Source: Chara braunii
Lineage: Eukaryota > Streptophyta > Charophyceae > Charales > Characeae
Length of the DNA: 42,239 nucleotides
Direction: 5' to 3'
NCBI GenBank assembly: GCA_003427395.1
Contig: BFEA01000094.1
Coordinates: forward strand, 2,067,982-2,110,220
The translations under genes were made by a program, and so were the position numbers. Numbering within the stretch: position 1 is the first letter of the stretch; every line of letters begins with the position of its first letter. Below are positions 1-10,900 of the stretch, piece by piece. The notes under the pieces were generated by a model. It saw nothing but the letters and a program-made list of their open reading frames with translations, was not told where the DNA came from and searched no databases.

Positions 1-34
<34 letters not shown>

Positions 35-672
35 AGAATTCAAAAAAATCTGGAAAAAAAAATGTTATGAAGAAAAATAAATTAAATAAGATTTGCCTGA
101 GCATTACATCCAAATTCCTCACCAAATATGAAATAAAAATAAAACACATAAAATAAAACTAATAATAAAAATTTTAAAAAATCAAAAGACAATTAAAATT
201 AGTGAGTGAACAAGCATGTCTTCGATACTGCTATCTTAAACAATATATATATATATATATATTGTTTAGCACAACCAAATGTCTTGAAAAATTACAGATG
301 TGTACTTCACATAATAAAAAACTTACGAAAAAAGTTTCAAAAAATAATAAAATTGTTTAACCTCCGAAATAAAGCGGAAACAAGAAGTAAAAAGTGAAAA
401 AAACAATTGTGAGTGGGTGAGCACATTTTGACACCTCCATCTTTGGAGATTTTTTATTTTTTTTTAGCTGAGCAAAATAACGTCAAACTTTATAAACATG
501 TACCTTACATCATAGAAAACGTAAAAAAAAACTTCCGAAAAACAAATTATTTTTAGGTGTCAAAATTATTTTTGACGGTGGTCAATTCGGACCCCTAACA
601 GGACCCCGAACGCCCGAACATACGGAGGTCCGACCGGGGGCCTCCGTACGTACGGGATAGTAACCCTATCGT
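1..672 (+). mobile_element. hAT-type MITE, copy A (5' end outside window)
   Basis: This is the 3' part of the roughly 780-bp non-coding element described in full at 871-1652. It carries the same AT-rich core, the two internal blocks that contain a 'gagcac/gagcaa ... gacacc ... ctttgg' pattern, and the GC-rich tail with repeated CCGAACG and CCGTACG motifs at about 590-650. The tail ends in a degenerate 'ggatagtaaccctat', matching the GGTAACCCTG terminus of the other copies. The left terminus lies before base 1. No coding capacity is credible; the short reading frame over 206-397 is simply AT-rich element sequence. Confidence 0.75.
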
Positions 673-870
673 CAATAATATTATTTAATATTATTTAATA
701 TTATTTATTATCTTTCTCCTAATATAATGTATATATATTTATGAATATAACGTACAAGGTACAATCTACTCAACCATTTTTCAAAATATATGTACCTAGG
801 CTATTAGAGTGGCCTGAGGTCACTCGCCTGGCGAGGTATATATATCTATATATATATATATATATATATA
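673..870. repeat. AT-rich spacer with a CTAGG-type element end and (TA)n tract
   Basis: The stretch is mostly AATATTATTT-like and TA-rich DNA. Positions 796-836 contain a GC-rich segment starting CTAGGCTATTAGAGTGGCC. This is the reverse complement of the segment at 2014-2052 and close to 2450-2490, so it is one terminus of the short CTAGG-ended element family. Positions 837-870 are a (TA)n microsatellite that serves as target for the next MITE. Confidence 0.6.
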
Positions 871-977
871 CAGGGTAACCGGCGTTCGGAACGGGCCGAA
901 CGCTCGAACCCGAACGCTCGAACGTATGGGACCCCTTGGGGATGCGTTCGGCCGTTTGAGCCGAACGCGGACCCAAA

Positions 978-1024
<47 letters not shown>

Positions 1025-1649
1025 ACAAAAAAATATGAAAAAAAGATATGTTATGGAGAAAACTAAATTAAACAAGATTTGCCTGAGCATTACGTCCGAA
1101 TTTCTTACCAAATTTGAAATAAAAATAAAATACACAAAACAAATACTAATAATAAAATTAAATAAAAATAAAAAGAGAATTAAATTTAGGGAGTGTGCGA
1201 GCAAGTTTTCGATACCGCTATCTTTGGCGATTTTTTATTTTTTTTTGGCATAGCTAAATACCCTGAAAATTTACAGATGTGTACTTCACATAATGCAAAA
1301 CCCACTAAAAAAGTTTCAAAAAATAATAAAATTGTTTAGATCCCGAACTAAAGTGAAAAAAAAAAGTAAAAAGCAAAAAAAAACGTGGGCGAGCACGTTT
1401 TGACACCGCCACTTTTGGCGATTTTTAATTCTTATTTGGCTAAGAGAAATGACTTGAAAATTTATAGGCATGTACCTCACGTCATAGAAAAGTCGTAAAA
1501 AATAATTCAGAAAAAAAAAATATTTTTAGGCCCCGAAATAATTTTTGGCGGGGGCCGAACGCCGTCGGGTTAGGGCCCCGTACGGGACCCCGAACGCCCG
1601 AACGTACAGAGGTCCGCCCGGGGGCCTCCGTACGTATAGGCTGGTAACC

Positions 1650-1652
<3 letters not shown>
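871..1652 (+). mobile_element. hAT-type MITE, copy B (complete, 782 bp)
   Basis: This is the best complete copy in the 5' cluster. It begins CAGGGTAACCGGCGTTCGG and ends with GGCTGGTAACCCTG, giving terminal inverted repeats of the CAGGG type known for hAT elements. TATATATA lies on both sides, so an 8-bp target duplication is compatible but cannot be proved inside a (TA)n tract. Sub-terminal GC-rich zones contain repeated GAACG/CGTTC motifs, which in hAT elements usually serve as transposase-binding sites. The interior is AT-rich, includes an (AAAT)n run at about 976-1023, and holds two related blocks of about 180 bp in tandem. It is non-coding, so it depends on a transposase encoded elsewhere. 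Confidence 0.85.

Positions 1653-1720
<68 letters not shown>
1653..1720. repeat. (TA)n microsatellite
   Basis: A perfect or near-perfect TA dinucleotide run directly follows MITE copy B. It is probably the expanded insertion site of the element. Confidence 0.95.
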
Positions 1721-1725
<5 letters not shown>

Positions 1726-1786
1726 ATTTTTTATTCAAAACTTCGTGGAGAATTTCGATGTGACCCTGAGGCAAAAGTTGTTTAGT

Positions 1787-2052
1787 CTAGGCTACGAGCT
1801 GGGCCGCCCGGGTCCCTGGTGGCCAGCCCATGCAAGGACCAAGTAAGGTCCCCCCCCCAAAAAAAAAAACAAATTCCAGAAAATCCAAAAACAAACTATG
1901 TTATACAGAAAAATAAACTGATAACTTTTATCTTAGGGTCACAGTAAATTTTTTTACCAAATTTAAAATAAACAATAAAATGTAAAAACAATTTTTTATT
2001 TTTATTTTTTTTGTCAGGCCGGGCAAGTGACTCCGGGCCACTCTAGTAACCT
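1787..2052. mobile_element. Short CTAGG-ended MITE (about 266 bp)
   Basis: The left end reads CTAGGCTACGAGCTGGGCC. The right end, read on the opposite strand, is CTAGGTTACTAGAGTGGCC, so the ends form an imperfect terminal inverted repeat. The AT-rich core (about 1880-2000) resembles the core of the 780-bp CAGGG-type MITEs at 1030-1140 and 2630-2740. This suggests a shortened relative with altered ends. The flanks (TGTTTAGT left, TGTTCAAC right) match at only 5 of 8 positions, so a target duplication is not proved. Confidence 0.6.
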
Positions 2053-2197
2053 AGTGTTCAACTTTATTTTCTTGATATTATAGTTTTTTTTTCGAATTTT
2101 TTGAATTTTTTTTATTATAATTTTTTTTGTTCGGGACATTCCCTGGTCCTTGCACGGGCTGGCCACCTGGGCCTCGGGCGGCCCGGCTGGTAGCCTA
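2053..2197 (-). mobile_element. Inverted partial copy of the CTAGG-ended element
   Basis: Read on the minus strand, the right edge starts CTAGGCTACCAGCCGGGCC. It continues through the same 'ggccagcccgtgcaaggacc' segment found in plus orientation at about 1823-1842. The segment therefore forms a fold-back with 1787-1845. It may be a truncated second insertion or the other end of a composite. Confidence 0.55.
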
Positions 2198-2239
2198 GAT
2201 AAGTATCGAATTTTCATAATATTGTTTCAGAACAAATAT

Positions 2240-2492
2240 ATAGACCACCAGTCGGGCCATCGCGTCACCATGTTTCCCCGGATAGCTTCGCCGTGCAAGG
2301 ACGAGGGAGAGTTGAAAAAAATAAAAATAAAAAAAATTACATTATCCAGAAATGGAAACTTGACAAATTTTGGCTCAAGATGACATCAAAATTATTTACC
2401 AAATTAAAAAAAGAAAATAAAATCCAATTCTTATTTTTATTTCTTTTCAATTTGGTCGGGCAGGTAGTTCCGGACCACTCTGGTAACCTACA
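2240..2492 (+). mobile_element. Partial copy of the CTAGG-ended element
   Basis: The segment keeps a diverged 'gtgcaaggacgaggg' start, the AT-rich core with 'ttatttaccaaatt', and the right end 'ccggaccactctggtaacctac'. The last of these matches 2024-2052. It is followed by (TA)n, into which MITE copy C inserted. Confidence 0.5.
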
Positions 2493-2509
2493 ATATATAT
2501 ATATATATA

Positions 2510-3256
2510 CAGGGTGTCGGTGTTCGGGACAGGCCGGATGCCCGAACGTTCGGCACCCCCTATCGACGTGTTCGGCCGTTCGGCCGAACGAGGACCCCAA
2601 AAAAAAAAAAAAAAAAAAAAAAATCCAAAAAATATGAAAAACATATATGTTATGCAGAAGAATAAATTAAATAACTTTTGCCTCAACCTTACATCCAAAT
2701 TTTTTACCAAATTAGAAATAAAAATCAAATACTAAAACAACATAAAAATAATGGGAAAAAAAAAAAAAACGATAATGAAATTATTGAGTGGGCGAGCACA
2801 TTTCTGACACCGTCATCTTTGGCAATTTCTCATTTTTGTTTGGATGTGACAAATGCCATGAAAATTTATATATGTGTATCTTATATAATTGAGAATCTAT
2901 AAATAGATTTTAAACAAATAATAATTTGTTTCGTGCCCCGAAATAAAGGAAAAATAAAAAATAAAAATAGAGAAAAAATAAATTAGTAAGTGGGCAAACA
3001 TGTTTTGACACCACCATCTTTGAGGATTTTTCATTTTTGTTTGGCTCAACAGAATCGCTTCAAAATTAAGACGGAGACACCTCACATCACAAAGAACACA
3101 AAAAACAAATTAAAAAAAAAACTAGTAATATTTAGGTGTCAAAATAAGTTTTTGCGGGGTCCGAACCCCAACAAGTTCGGGCCCCGTACGGGGACACAAA
3201 CGCCCGAACGTTCGGGGGTTAGCTTAGGGGGCTCTGTACGTTCGACCTGGCAACCT

Positions 3257-3257
<1 letters not shown>
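2510..3257 (+). mobile_element. hAT-type MITE, copy C
   Basis: The element starts CAGGGTGTCGGTGTTCGGG inside (TA)n. Its GC-rich head has palindromic TTCGGCCGTTCGGCCGAACG-type motifs, followed by an A-run where copy B has (AAAT)n. The interior is colinear with copy B. The right end has decayed to GGCAACCTT before the next TA run. Its head is closest to the MITE at 21043-21820 (read on the minus strand), so the two belong to one subfamily. Confidence 0.8.
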
Positions 3258-3290
<33 letters not shown>

Positions 3291-4075
3291 CAGGGTAACC
3301 GGCGTTCGGGACGGGCCGAATACCCGAACCCTAACGCCCGAACGTATGCGACCCCGTGGGATGCATTCGGTCGTTCGGGCAAAACTTTCAAAACTAAATA
3401 AATAAATAAATAAATAAATAAACAAAAAACAATCCAACAAATCTGAAGAAGAAAACATGTTATGAAGAAAAATAAAATGAACAACATTTATTTGAGCACT
3501 ATATCCAAATTCCTTACCACTTATGAAATAAAAATAAAATACAGAAAATAAATACAAAAAAAAAAAAAAAATCAAACGAGAATTATAATTAGTGAGCGCT
3601 CGAGTACTTGTTTTTTTTTTGTTTTTTTTTAACACCACGATCTTTAACGATTTTTTGTTTATGGTAGGCGTAGCCAAATGACCTGAAAATGTATATATGT
3701 GTACTTCACATAATACAAAACTGATTAAAAAAGTTTCAAAAAATAATAAATTGTTTTTGGACCTGAAATAAAGTGAGAAAAAAAAGTAAAAAGTAAAAAA
3801 AATACAAAATACTAAGTGGGCGGGCATGTTTCGACACCACCATCTTCGGCTATTTTTAATTTGTTTTGGCTGAGCAAAATGACCTCAAAATTTATAGGCA
3901 TGCACCTCACATCATAGAAAACTCACAAAAAGTAGTTCAGGAAAAACATATTTATTTTTAGGCATCGAAATAATTTTTGGCGAGGGCCGAACGCCCAAGG
4001 ACCTCCGCTCCAAACCCGAAGGCGTTCGGACCCTGCCAAAATTTATTTTGGAGGCTAAAAATATATATATGTATA
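3291..4075 (+). mobile_element. hAT-type MITE, copy D with a palindromic tail
   Basis: The copy starts CAGGGTAACCGGCGTTCGG, nearly identical to copy B, and contains the (AAAT)n run and both internal blocks. Instead of the usual GGTAACCCTG terminus, the tail folds back. Positions about 3955-4000 recur as a reverse complement at about 4030-4070 (the 'ttcggaccctgccaaaat' side). The normal right end is therefore replaced by an inverted duplicate of the sub-terminal zone. Confidence 0.7.
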
Positions 4076-4394
4076 TTTTTTGAATTGTTTTTCTCTTAGT
4101 TATCTATGATGTGAGATATATGTCTAACGCAAATATTTTATTAATGTCAAATACGCTCATTGAGGCTGATAGTGCAGGAACTTTTATGAAGAGATCATTT
4201 GTGTTTTTTTTCCTTCGTTCATCATTATCAAACAAAACATGCATATTTCCCCATCCCGCTGCAAATCGTCACAATACCCTTTGGATAGGAGGGGAAAATG
4301 CATAGAGCATATATTTTATTAATTTAAAAAAAAAACAAAAACTAAGATTATGTGAATAATGCCACATTGTTACGGGGGACGGTATTGAAGACAA
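4076..4394. other. No recognisable gene
   Basis: This is AT-rich DNA with only short reading frames. Nothing here could be tied to a known family. A short hairpin-like pair 'atgccacattgt' / 'acaatgtggcat' lies at about 4359-4402. Confidence 0.5.
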
Positions 4395-4482
4395 TGTGGC
4401 ATCGAGTAATGGTAAGAGTACGCGAAGGAATAGACTCACGGTAGGCGGGGTTTGGTGGTCGTGGGTTCGGTTGGTAGGTGAA
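4395..4482 (+). repeat. tRNA-derived SINE-like segment
   Basis: The sequence has an A-box-like 'tggcatcgagtaatgg' and, downstream, a B-box-like 'gtgggttcggttgg'. The spacing is compatible with a tRNA having a long variable arm. These are the internal RNA polymerase III promoter elements of tRNA-derived SINEs. I cannot fold a full cloverleaf, so this is not called a tRNA gene. Confidence 0.35.
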
Positions 4483-4489
4483 AGTTTGG

Positions 4490-6310
4490 CTAGGAACGTC
4501 ACAGTGGAGTCGCGCGTCGTGTGACACCCACTTATATAGGTCTTCTCTAGTACTTAACCTAGCCTTGGGCCTAACACTATTGGTTATAGTGTTAAACTTT
4601 CATCCACGAGATTCAGGGATCGAGACCAACAGCCAGTGGCGTAGGGGCGTCAGAACAGAGGGAAGGAATTCAAGGGGTTGAGGGCCCAGAGAGGCTATCC
4701 CCCATTGTTTTGTTGTCTGCAAGGAAGCTCGGTGCGGCCAAGGCGGCATTAGTGTTCCCCTTGTTTTTCTTTCCCTCATCGTACGGTTCTGTTATTTTCT
4801 TTCGATTATTGTTTTTATTCTTGTTCATTGTTACTAATATTATTGTTATTGTTATTCTCGTATATTACCCTTTTGTCAGGCACAACACCCAGACCGATGG
4901 TAGTCAACGTGCTTGAAAACTGGGGGGGGTGATTAGCCCTCGAGGCGGAAGAGCCTGAATGGCGCGTATCGTTGCAGGTGCGTGGCATGCCAGCCGAGGT
5001 CTGTTGTAAGAGGTTTGAAGTGTAAGCACGCTTCGGGGCCCGAAAGAGGGTGAACTAGACCAGAGCAGAGCGGCCACAGACACAACGAGGAGACCCATTG
5101 TTGTTCTGAGCGCCCGAGTAGCCACATGAAAATATTTGCTATTACCACCAAGAAATGCACCTGGACTTGCTTCACTAGAGCACTTGTTACATGTTGTCGC
5201 AAGCCACGCCCGCTTAGGCTTTTCAAGGAGCCAGAGTCTCCCTAGGAGTTGAATGTAGGAATTGTATTCCAGCTGCGGTCGTTCGTTCCGGGCTAGCTGA
5301 CTTAGTAGTTAAGCTGATATACACTCTTTAGCAGAGCCCGACTGTCACGACCACCGTTCCACTGTCTGCATCGGCCTACACCTATTGCGGTGTGTGAAAT
5401 AAAACGCTATCCGACACGAATAGAGTAGCAAAGGAGAAGGTCTGAATCTGGACAAGAAAATTGCAACAAGTGCATACGAGCAAAAGGGAGTCGGAGATAG
5501 CGGAGGGATAAGCAAGGACCCAACAAAAAAATAACAACTCGTGTGATTCTCGATAGAAAAAGTTGAGGGAGGAGGCGATTTCGAGGTTATGACCCTGGGC
5601 GTATCGATCTGCGGAGTCGAAATCCACGTGAGAGTCGTGGTTTCGGCACTACGACAGTCATAAGCTGCGCATGAGGAAGGAGATGGTGGGAGTGCAAGGG
5701 TGAGATCTCACTCATCAATCGGTGAGATCGGAGGAAAGAGAGGTATAATCGGGGGCGTTAAAGTTGAGCGAGTCCATATCCGAGGTTAGTTTTGGAGTTA
5801 GATTTGGGTAAGGGGTTGTAATTTGTGTGCTATGAGGAAGTGGAGTTGCGCCTAGGAAAAGTGATAACATATTTTTCTGCTTTTTAGCGGAAGATTCATT
5901 CTCGTTTTGCAAATTCGATAAAAAATGGAGGAAGCGCGATAGTCTTGCGGCTTTGCTCGTTGTTGCCTTGGTAGGGGTTGTACGTGGCGCTATTCGGAGT
6001 AGTGGTGAATATCCGCAATTGTGCGGAAGATTCGCTCCAAAATTTTCGCCCATCCCGTCAGGCGCAGTAGCGTGAAGCTAGTCGTAATGTGGGAGTTTAC
6101 CTAAGGACCCAGACGCAGCTCATCCAAAGAGTCGGGTGTAGTATGAGGACATCCACGGGGCTTGCGAACCCACTTGGCGATCTGGTCGGAGCAGCAAGAA
6201 TGCAGGTCACGAAAGTTAGAGGCATACTACCCGCTGTCGCACTTTTTTCAGTCGAGTCACTTCGGGCGACCGGAAAGCCAACAAGCTGTCACACAGGATT
6301 TTGCTTGTGG
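4490..6310 (+). repeat. Outer part of the left arm of the large inverted repeat
   Basis: Reverse-complement anchors to the right arm are colinear. Examples are 'catccacgagattcaggg' (4600-4620) with about 38553-38580, the 'tttgctattaccaccaag' segment (5135-5153) with about 37973-37995, and 'ggaagattcattctcg' (5889-5904) with about 36842-36857. The sums of paired coordinates stay near 42700-43200, as expected for one inverted copy with small indels. The reading frames inside are short and unrecognised. The boundary at 6310 is approximate. Confidence 0.7.
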
Positions 6311-6840
6311 TTGCAATAAATAAAATAAATTAAATAATGCAAATCCCTTTCTGTTGTGTGCGTCCGGCTTCGAGCGAGACCCTTCAATTACGATATTCGC
6401 CGGACCTCGGTCTTAGGAATCTTTGATTGTGATTCGGAACAACAATGGTAAAGCAAATAATAATAATTAAAACAAATATGCCGTGTGTATATCGAGATGC
6501 CAATTTAGGAATTTGAGAACCGTGACATGATCAGCAAAGGAGAACATAACCATCAAGCAGTGTCAAGGAGGAGATCAAGACCGACTGACTCAAGGCAAAG
6601 ACAAGATGAATGAGGGGAGAATGAGAACTCATAATAATCTCAGAAAGTACACATAAGCAAGCATGGTCAGCACCTCTCAAGAGTCCTCACTCATCCGTCT
6701 AGGCAGTCTCTCTCAATCTCTCATCTTGTTGTTCATCTCTGGTGCTGTGACGCACGCCTACGTACAGTCTGAGACTGAGGCCTCGCGACAAAGAGCCACA
6801 TGAAGCCAGCAAGCTCTGAGCACAACCATCCGAGATACAT
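6311..6840. other. No recognisable gene
   Basis: After 6310 the similarity to the right arm is lost. The interval contains 'aataaaataaattaaata' at 6316-6334 and otherwise unremarkable mixed sequence. No family was recognised. Confidence 0.4.
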
Positions 6841-6849
6841 GACACGAAA

Positions 6850-7450
6850 GTTAACCATGGAGCAGAACTCCTCTCACAATGTAGGCAGCCCGTCCACAGA
6901 GAAAAAATCCCCGTCTGAGGTAGGGATACTCGGTAGGCTCAGTCAGTGCTTCAATATCGATCACTGCTGGGGAGATGTACCTCTCTGCCAAGCCAATCAC
7001 GTCGTGTCAACCTGTGTCATCCGTGAGAAGGGAAGGAACATGAGGCTTGGGATAGTCAGTATAGAGCTTGGGCCCAAAGCTGTGGATCAGCGTCGTGCTG
7101 CTCTCGTCGAGCTCTCTCTCCTTCTGCTCCAGATACCTGGTGGCGGAGATCCACACTGCGTCAAAATGATCATGTGCCTCCTTGCCCCTTTTCAGATAGG
7201 GCATCAGGTCATGGATAGTACCATCCGTCTGGTAACAAATGACCTCCTTGTATGAGAACTGATTGAGATTGGTCAGCACTGACTCGCTGACCGGGAAAGA
7301 TTGGACCGTACTCATGAATGTGGCGTTTGCTGCCTGCTGATTATCAATGACTTGATCGCTGATCTGGTTACTGAACTGGTTGCTGAATTGATTGTTGAAT
7401 GTCTGGATAAGCGAGCTGATCTCTAGTCTGGTTGTATTGATTTAACCTGG
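6850..7450 (-). pseudogene. Decayed reading frame of unknown family (minus strand)
   Basis: One minus-strand frame stays open from about 7450 to 7007 and continues beyond a TGA for about 50 more codons to roughly 6850. Its start is rich in Asn, Gln, Phe and Ser (repeated NQFSNQ). It is followed by a well-mixed segment, including YKEVICYQTDGTIHDLMPYL and an acidic ERELDESS stretch, that looks like real protein rather than random translation. No catalytic motif or known domain is visible. A retroelement Gag-like remnant or a degenerate exon are both possible. The in-frame stop and lack of a clear start argue for decay. Confidence 0.35.
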
Positions 7451-7839
7451 ATCTAACTGATGCACGCCTCAGACTGTTGATTGATAAACACTCAAAGAGG
7501 CTGATGAATAAATAATTAAAGAGTTGATTAATGAAAACTGGTTGTATGTCACTTAACCGCTGGTCGAAGGTTGTCTGAAAATTCGTTATGAGCCGTTTTG
7601 CTTGTAGAGATGAGCATTGCACACCAGTATCACCGTCGAGGGCTATTCAATACTGACAGCACCAAGCCGCGTGTCGCTGAGTCTGGTCTCTGGCTGTCTC
7701 TGTCGGTTTTCTGATTGTCAAAGAACAGTTTACCGAGAACCGTTTGCTGAAGACTGACGAATTATCAGTTGAATGTCAATTAAGTTGATGACTGAGTAGC
7801 AATTGAGTTATGATTTGAGTAGAGACCGAGTAACAGTCA

Positions 7840-8065
7840 GATAATTCTCATAATACTGCTTCCCGACTCTGAATACCGTTCTGAGTAATGGGTACTGTTC
7901 TAAGTAATGGGTACTGTTCTGAGTTATGGGTACTGTGATGAATAAAGCTCCGAGTGCTGTATTGTATGCTATTCTGAGTACCAAATGTTGCTCTCAATTT
8001 TGAACACTACTCTGAATATTATACACAGATCTGAGAGTAGTTCTGAGTGTTGTTGTAACTGCTAG
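7840..8065. repeat. Minisatellite, core unit about 20 bp
   Basis: Three near-perfect head-to-tail units of 'ctgagtaatgggtactgtt' type occupy about 7880-7935. Degenerate relatives containing 'ctctgaat' or 'ctgagtac' surround them up to about 8065. A looser repeated 'ctgaattgattgttgaa' pattern also occurs at 7330-7410. Confidence 0.7.
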
Positions 8066-10900
8066 CTGGGAAAAGAGATGCTGCCAAGTTTACAGACAGA
8101 TAAGTCTTCCAGAGATGGTGATCTGGGCGCTACCGGGCTCATGCGAGTTTTGCACCAGCCTGCTCCACACCTTCTAGTGAGGAACTGATCTTGTGCAATT
8201 TACCGTCATGTTCGCAAAAATAAATTATGTACTCAATATATTTTCTCTCCCCTGCCCTCCTTACTACGAACTCCCTCTGTGTTTGTTTGTGAAATCCCAT
8301 AATCTGACAAGCACGATCCTCCTAGTTTTCATGTTTTTCCAGGACAACTGTACTTTTCACCACGAAGATCTCTCTGTCCCACATGATTACTCTATACCTG
8401 AAAACTCGGATCAGAGGCAGAGTATCCCACAGGTACGAGAATGTGGTTTAAATCCTGCCCTCGATAGACAGACCACCAATCTTAGTTGTAGGAGAGTTTC
8501 AACGAAATTGGTCTGTAGCCTGAGGATCTGGGGTAGGTAATCAGAGGCGGACCCCATCCGATCCTGCTCACTTCCCTTCTTTCCTGTTAGTTCAAGACGA
8601 GGGCCATAGTCTGAATAGACTTACTGATGATGTCGCTCGTCTCTAACCTCTCAGTGTATCACTTATAAGCAAAAGCTTCTTCGTTGGCCTATGCACGCAC
8701 TATAGAGAAAAGCGAGGTATCTCTGCACTGAACGTGTTAAGTGTTCACTCGAGTTCAGAGCATAGTTCCCAAACTGCAAATTGTTACAAAGCAGTATCAC
8801 AGTTGCCTAGTCTCCTTTCCTCACCGAGGAGCTGATAGTTGCTTGTTGTTGAGCATAGGGACTGACAACAAGTTATGGAGAATTAGTTGTAGGGGTGCAC
8901 CATTATGTCGTCTAAAATGACCTTCTTTACGAGGCTAGGACAGATCTCGCTCAGCACTCGTAAGAGCACAGCAAACGACACAGTTCAACCATGGACACTC
9001 GGGCTTAGCAGTGGTTGTGAATCCTTATTTGATAGTTTGAACAAACACGCCCATGGCAGCGTGACCGATTGGGGTAACAACTATTGCATGTACTAGAAAG
9101 TAAGTGCCATATTCTGTTAACACCAAGTTGCCATGACTAAAACGACTGAGTCAATGAGGTCCTCCAAAGGTTGTCGTGCACAGAGAGGGGAACTTCACTT
9201 ATTCGTTGAACGTTTCGCTGATGGGATTAGCCTAGCATCGCGCCAGGTCCCGTTGGAAAAGCAGACAACAACTCAAAAAAAAAAACTACACCTTCCCCAT
9301 GTGCCATACTATAAATGGCAGCTCAGTCAGAAAACGCCTGTTACGTGCGCGTTAGATAGGTGTCATCATCTGTTGGAAATGACCTAGTGAATCTGGGTAA
9401 ACCTCGTACTTTATAAGGGGCCAAACACTACTCACCACATCCTTCCCAGGTTTTCCTCTATACCCATCACTGGGTACTACTATAGACAAGGTCTTATTAG
9501 CATTTGACGATGATCAACTAAACATCTCACTCAGTGTAGTTTTGGGATCTCCCCGTTTTCCTGCTACCAGTGCTTGTTTTCTATTCAGGAGCCCTCTTCA
9601 CTATAAACTCACCTCGTCAGACAATCTGTTAGTCACCATCAAGCAGATACTTGACCAGAAGATATAGGACCTTTTTAAGCACTGATTTCAGCTTTCTCAT
9701 CACTTGCTGATGTTCGGGCAAGATTAGTCACTTTAATATAGACCCAAGGTTAGCAATCTAGCTGCTTTTAACTTAGGTAGCAGGGCTTCAACGGTCGCCT
9801 TGCATTCAGGGCAAGGCCCTTGAACCCACCAGCCCAATTAAGCGAGCCACGTTTAATCACATAGTTCTGACAATCTTTGCAATGAGAGGCTTAAGAACGG
9901 GAGAGTCACGACAGTAGTAGGCATAGTTGGAGGAGATGGGGAAGTTGTAAACGTAATGGCCAAGAGTTCAAAAGGGAAGAAAAAGTGCGGGAAAGGCTTT
10001 AGGGCTAATCGATTCAAGCCTTATCTGTTGATAGTCCCCTCCTTTCAATCAGAACACAGTCTCGCTTATGATTCCAACCCAAACACTCCATTTTATTTTC
10101 GGTACTTGATCCAATGTCTCCATAATACCGTCCACTGACGGAAAAACCCATGTCTTCGAATATAGATGGTCGTTCACTTAACAAAGGCCAGATCGTTTCT
10201 TAATTCCTCCCTGGAATAACAGTGTGAGTAATTATGAATGCTTTCTAATCACTTGAAATCCAAATCAACAAAGTTAGAGTTACTACCATTAGATGGTTCA
10301 GAAAACTTTGATATAGCGGGCAAAGCAACCACGACTTGGGTCTTGATTAACTACTACAGGTGCCCTCTCGGTCATCGGCACGATCATCCTTGGACTGAGG
10401 GTCAGGTGCAGAGACCCCATGAGCTCCCAAGAACATCCCAACCAGCAAAAGAGATTAACCCGAGTTATTAGCTCCATGAGACCAGTGCAAACCAACGCCT
10501 ACAACAGTGAGCACTAAAATTGTGCTATGAATCCTTTCCAGTTAGCGTAGCTCGTCACTCATCACTAACAGGCGGTCGACGACAACAATCTCGCTTAGCT
10601 CTCAAGCGCACGACAGGGACCACCTACTTAGTCTAGTAACGTGGGAGACAAGTCACTGGCGTAACTGGAGTTGACAACAATCTGTTCCCTTTTATCTAGT
10701 CCTGCGCGCGCACGTCTACTCAAATCATGGCTAGTCATAGCACAGCAACAAAGTATGTCCGTGTTCGCTTAGTGCTCAACTTGGCTCGACTTCAACTTCG
10801 CAGTTACTGCTAGCTAGGTTCGTCTGTTAAGAAGAAAAAAAAAAAAAACACAGCTAAGCCAACCAATGAGTAAAGCCTCTTATCCCCTAGCCTGAACTAG
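8066..10900. other. Long interval without recognisable genes
   Basis: Only short, unbiased reading frames were found, with stops in all frames. On the minus strand around 9810-9850, a 'gtgggttcaagggcc' B-box-like motif follows 'cgcttaattgggctgg', which resembles a tRNA-derived SINE fragment. A TATAAA occurs at about 9311 on the plus strand with no credible downstream gene. Confidence 0.4.
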
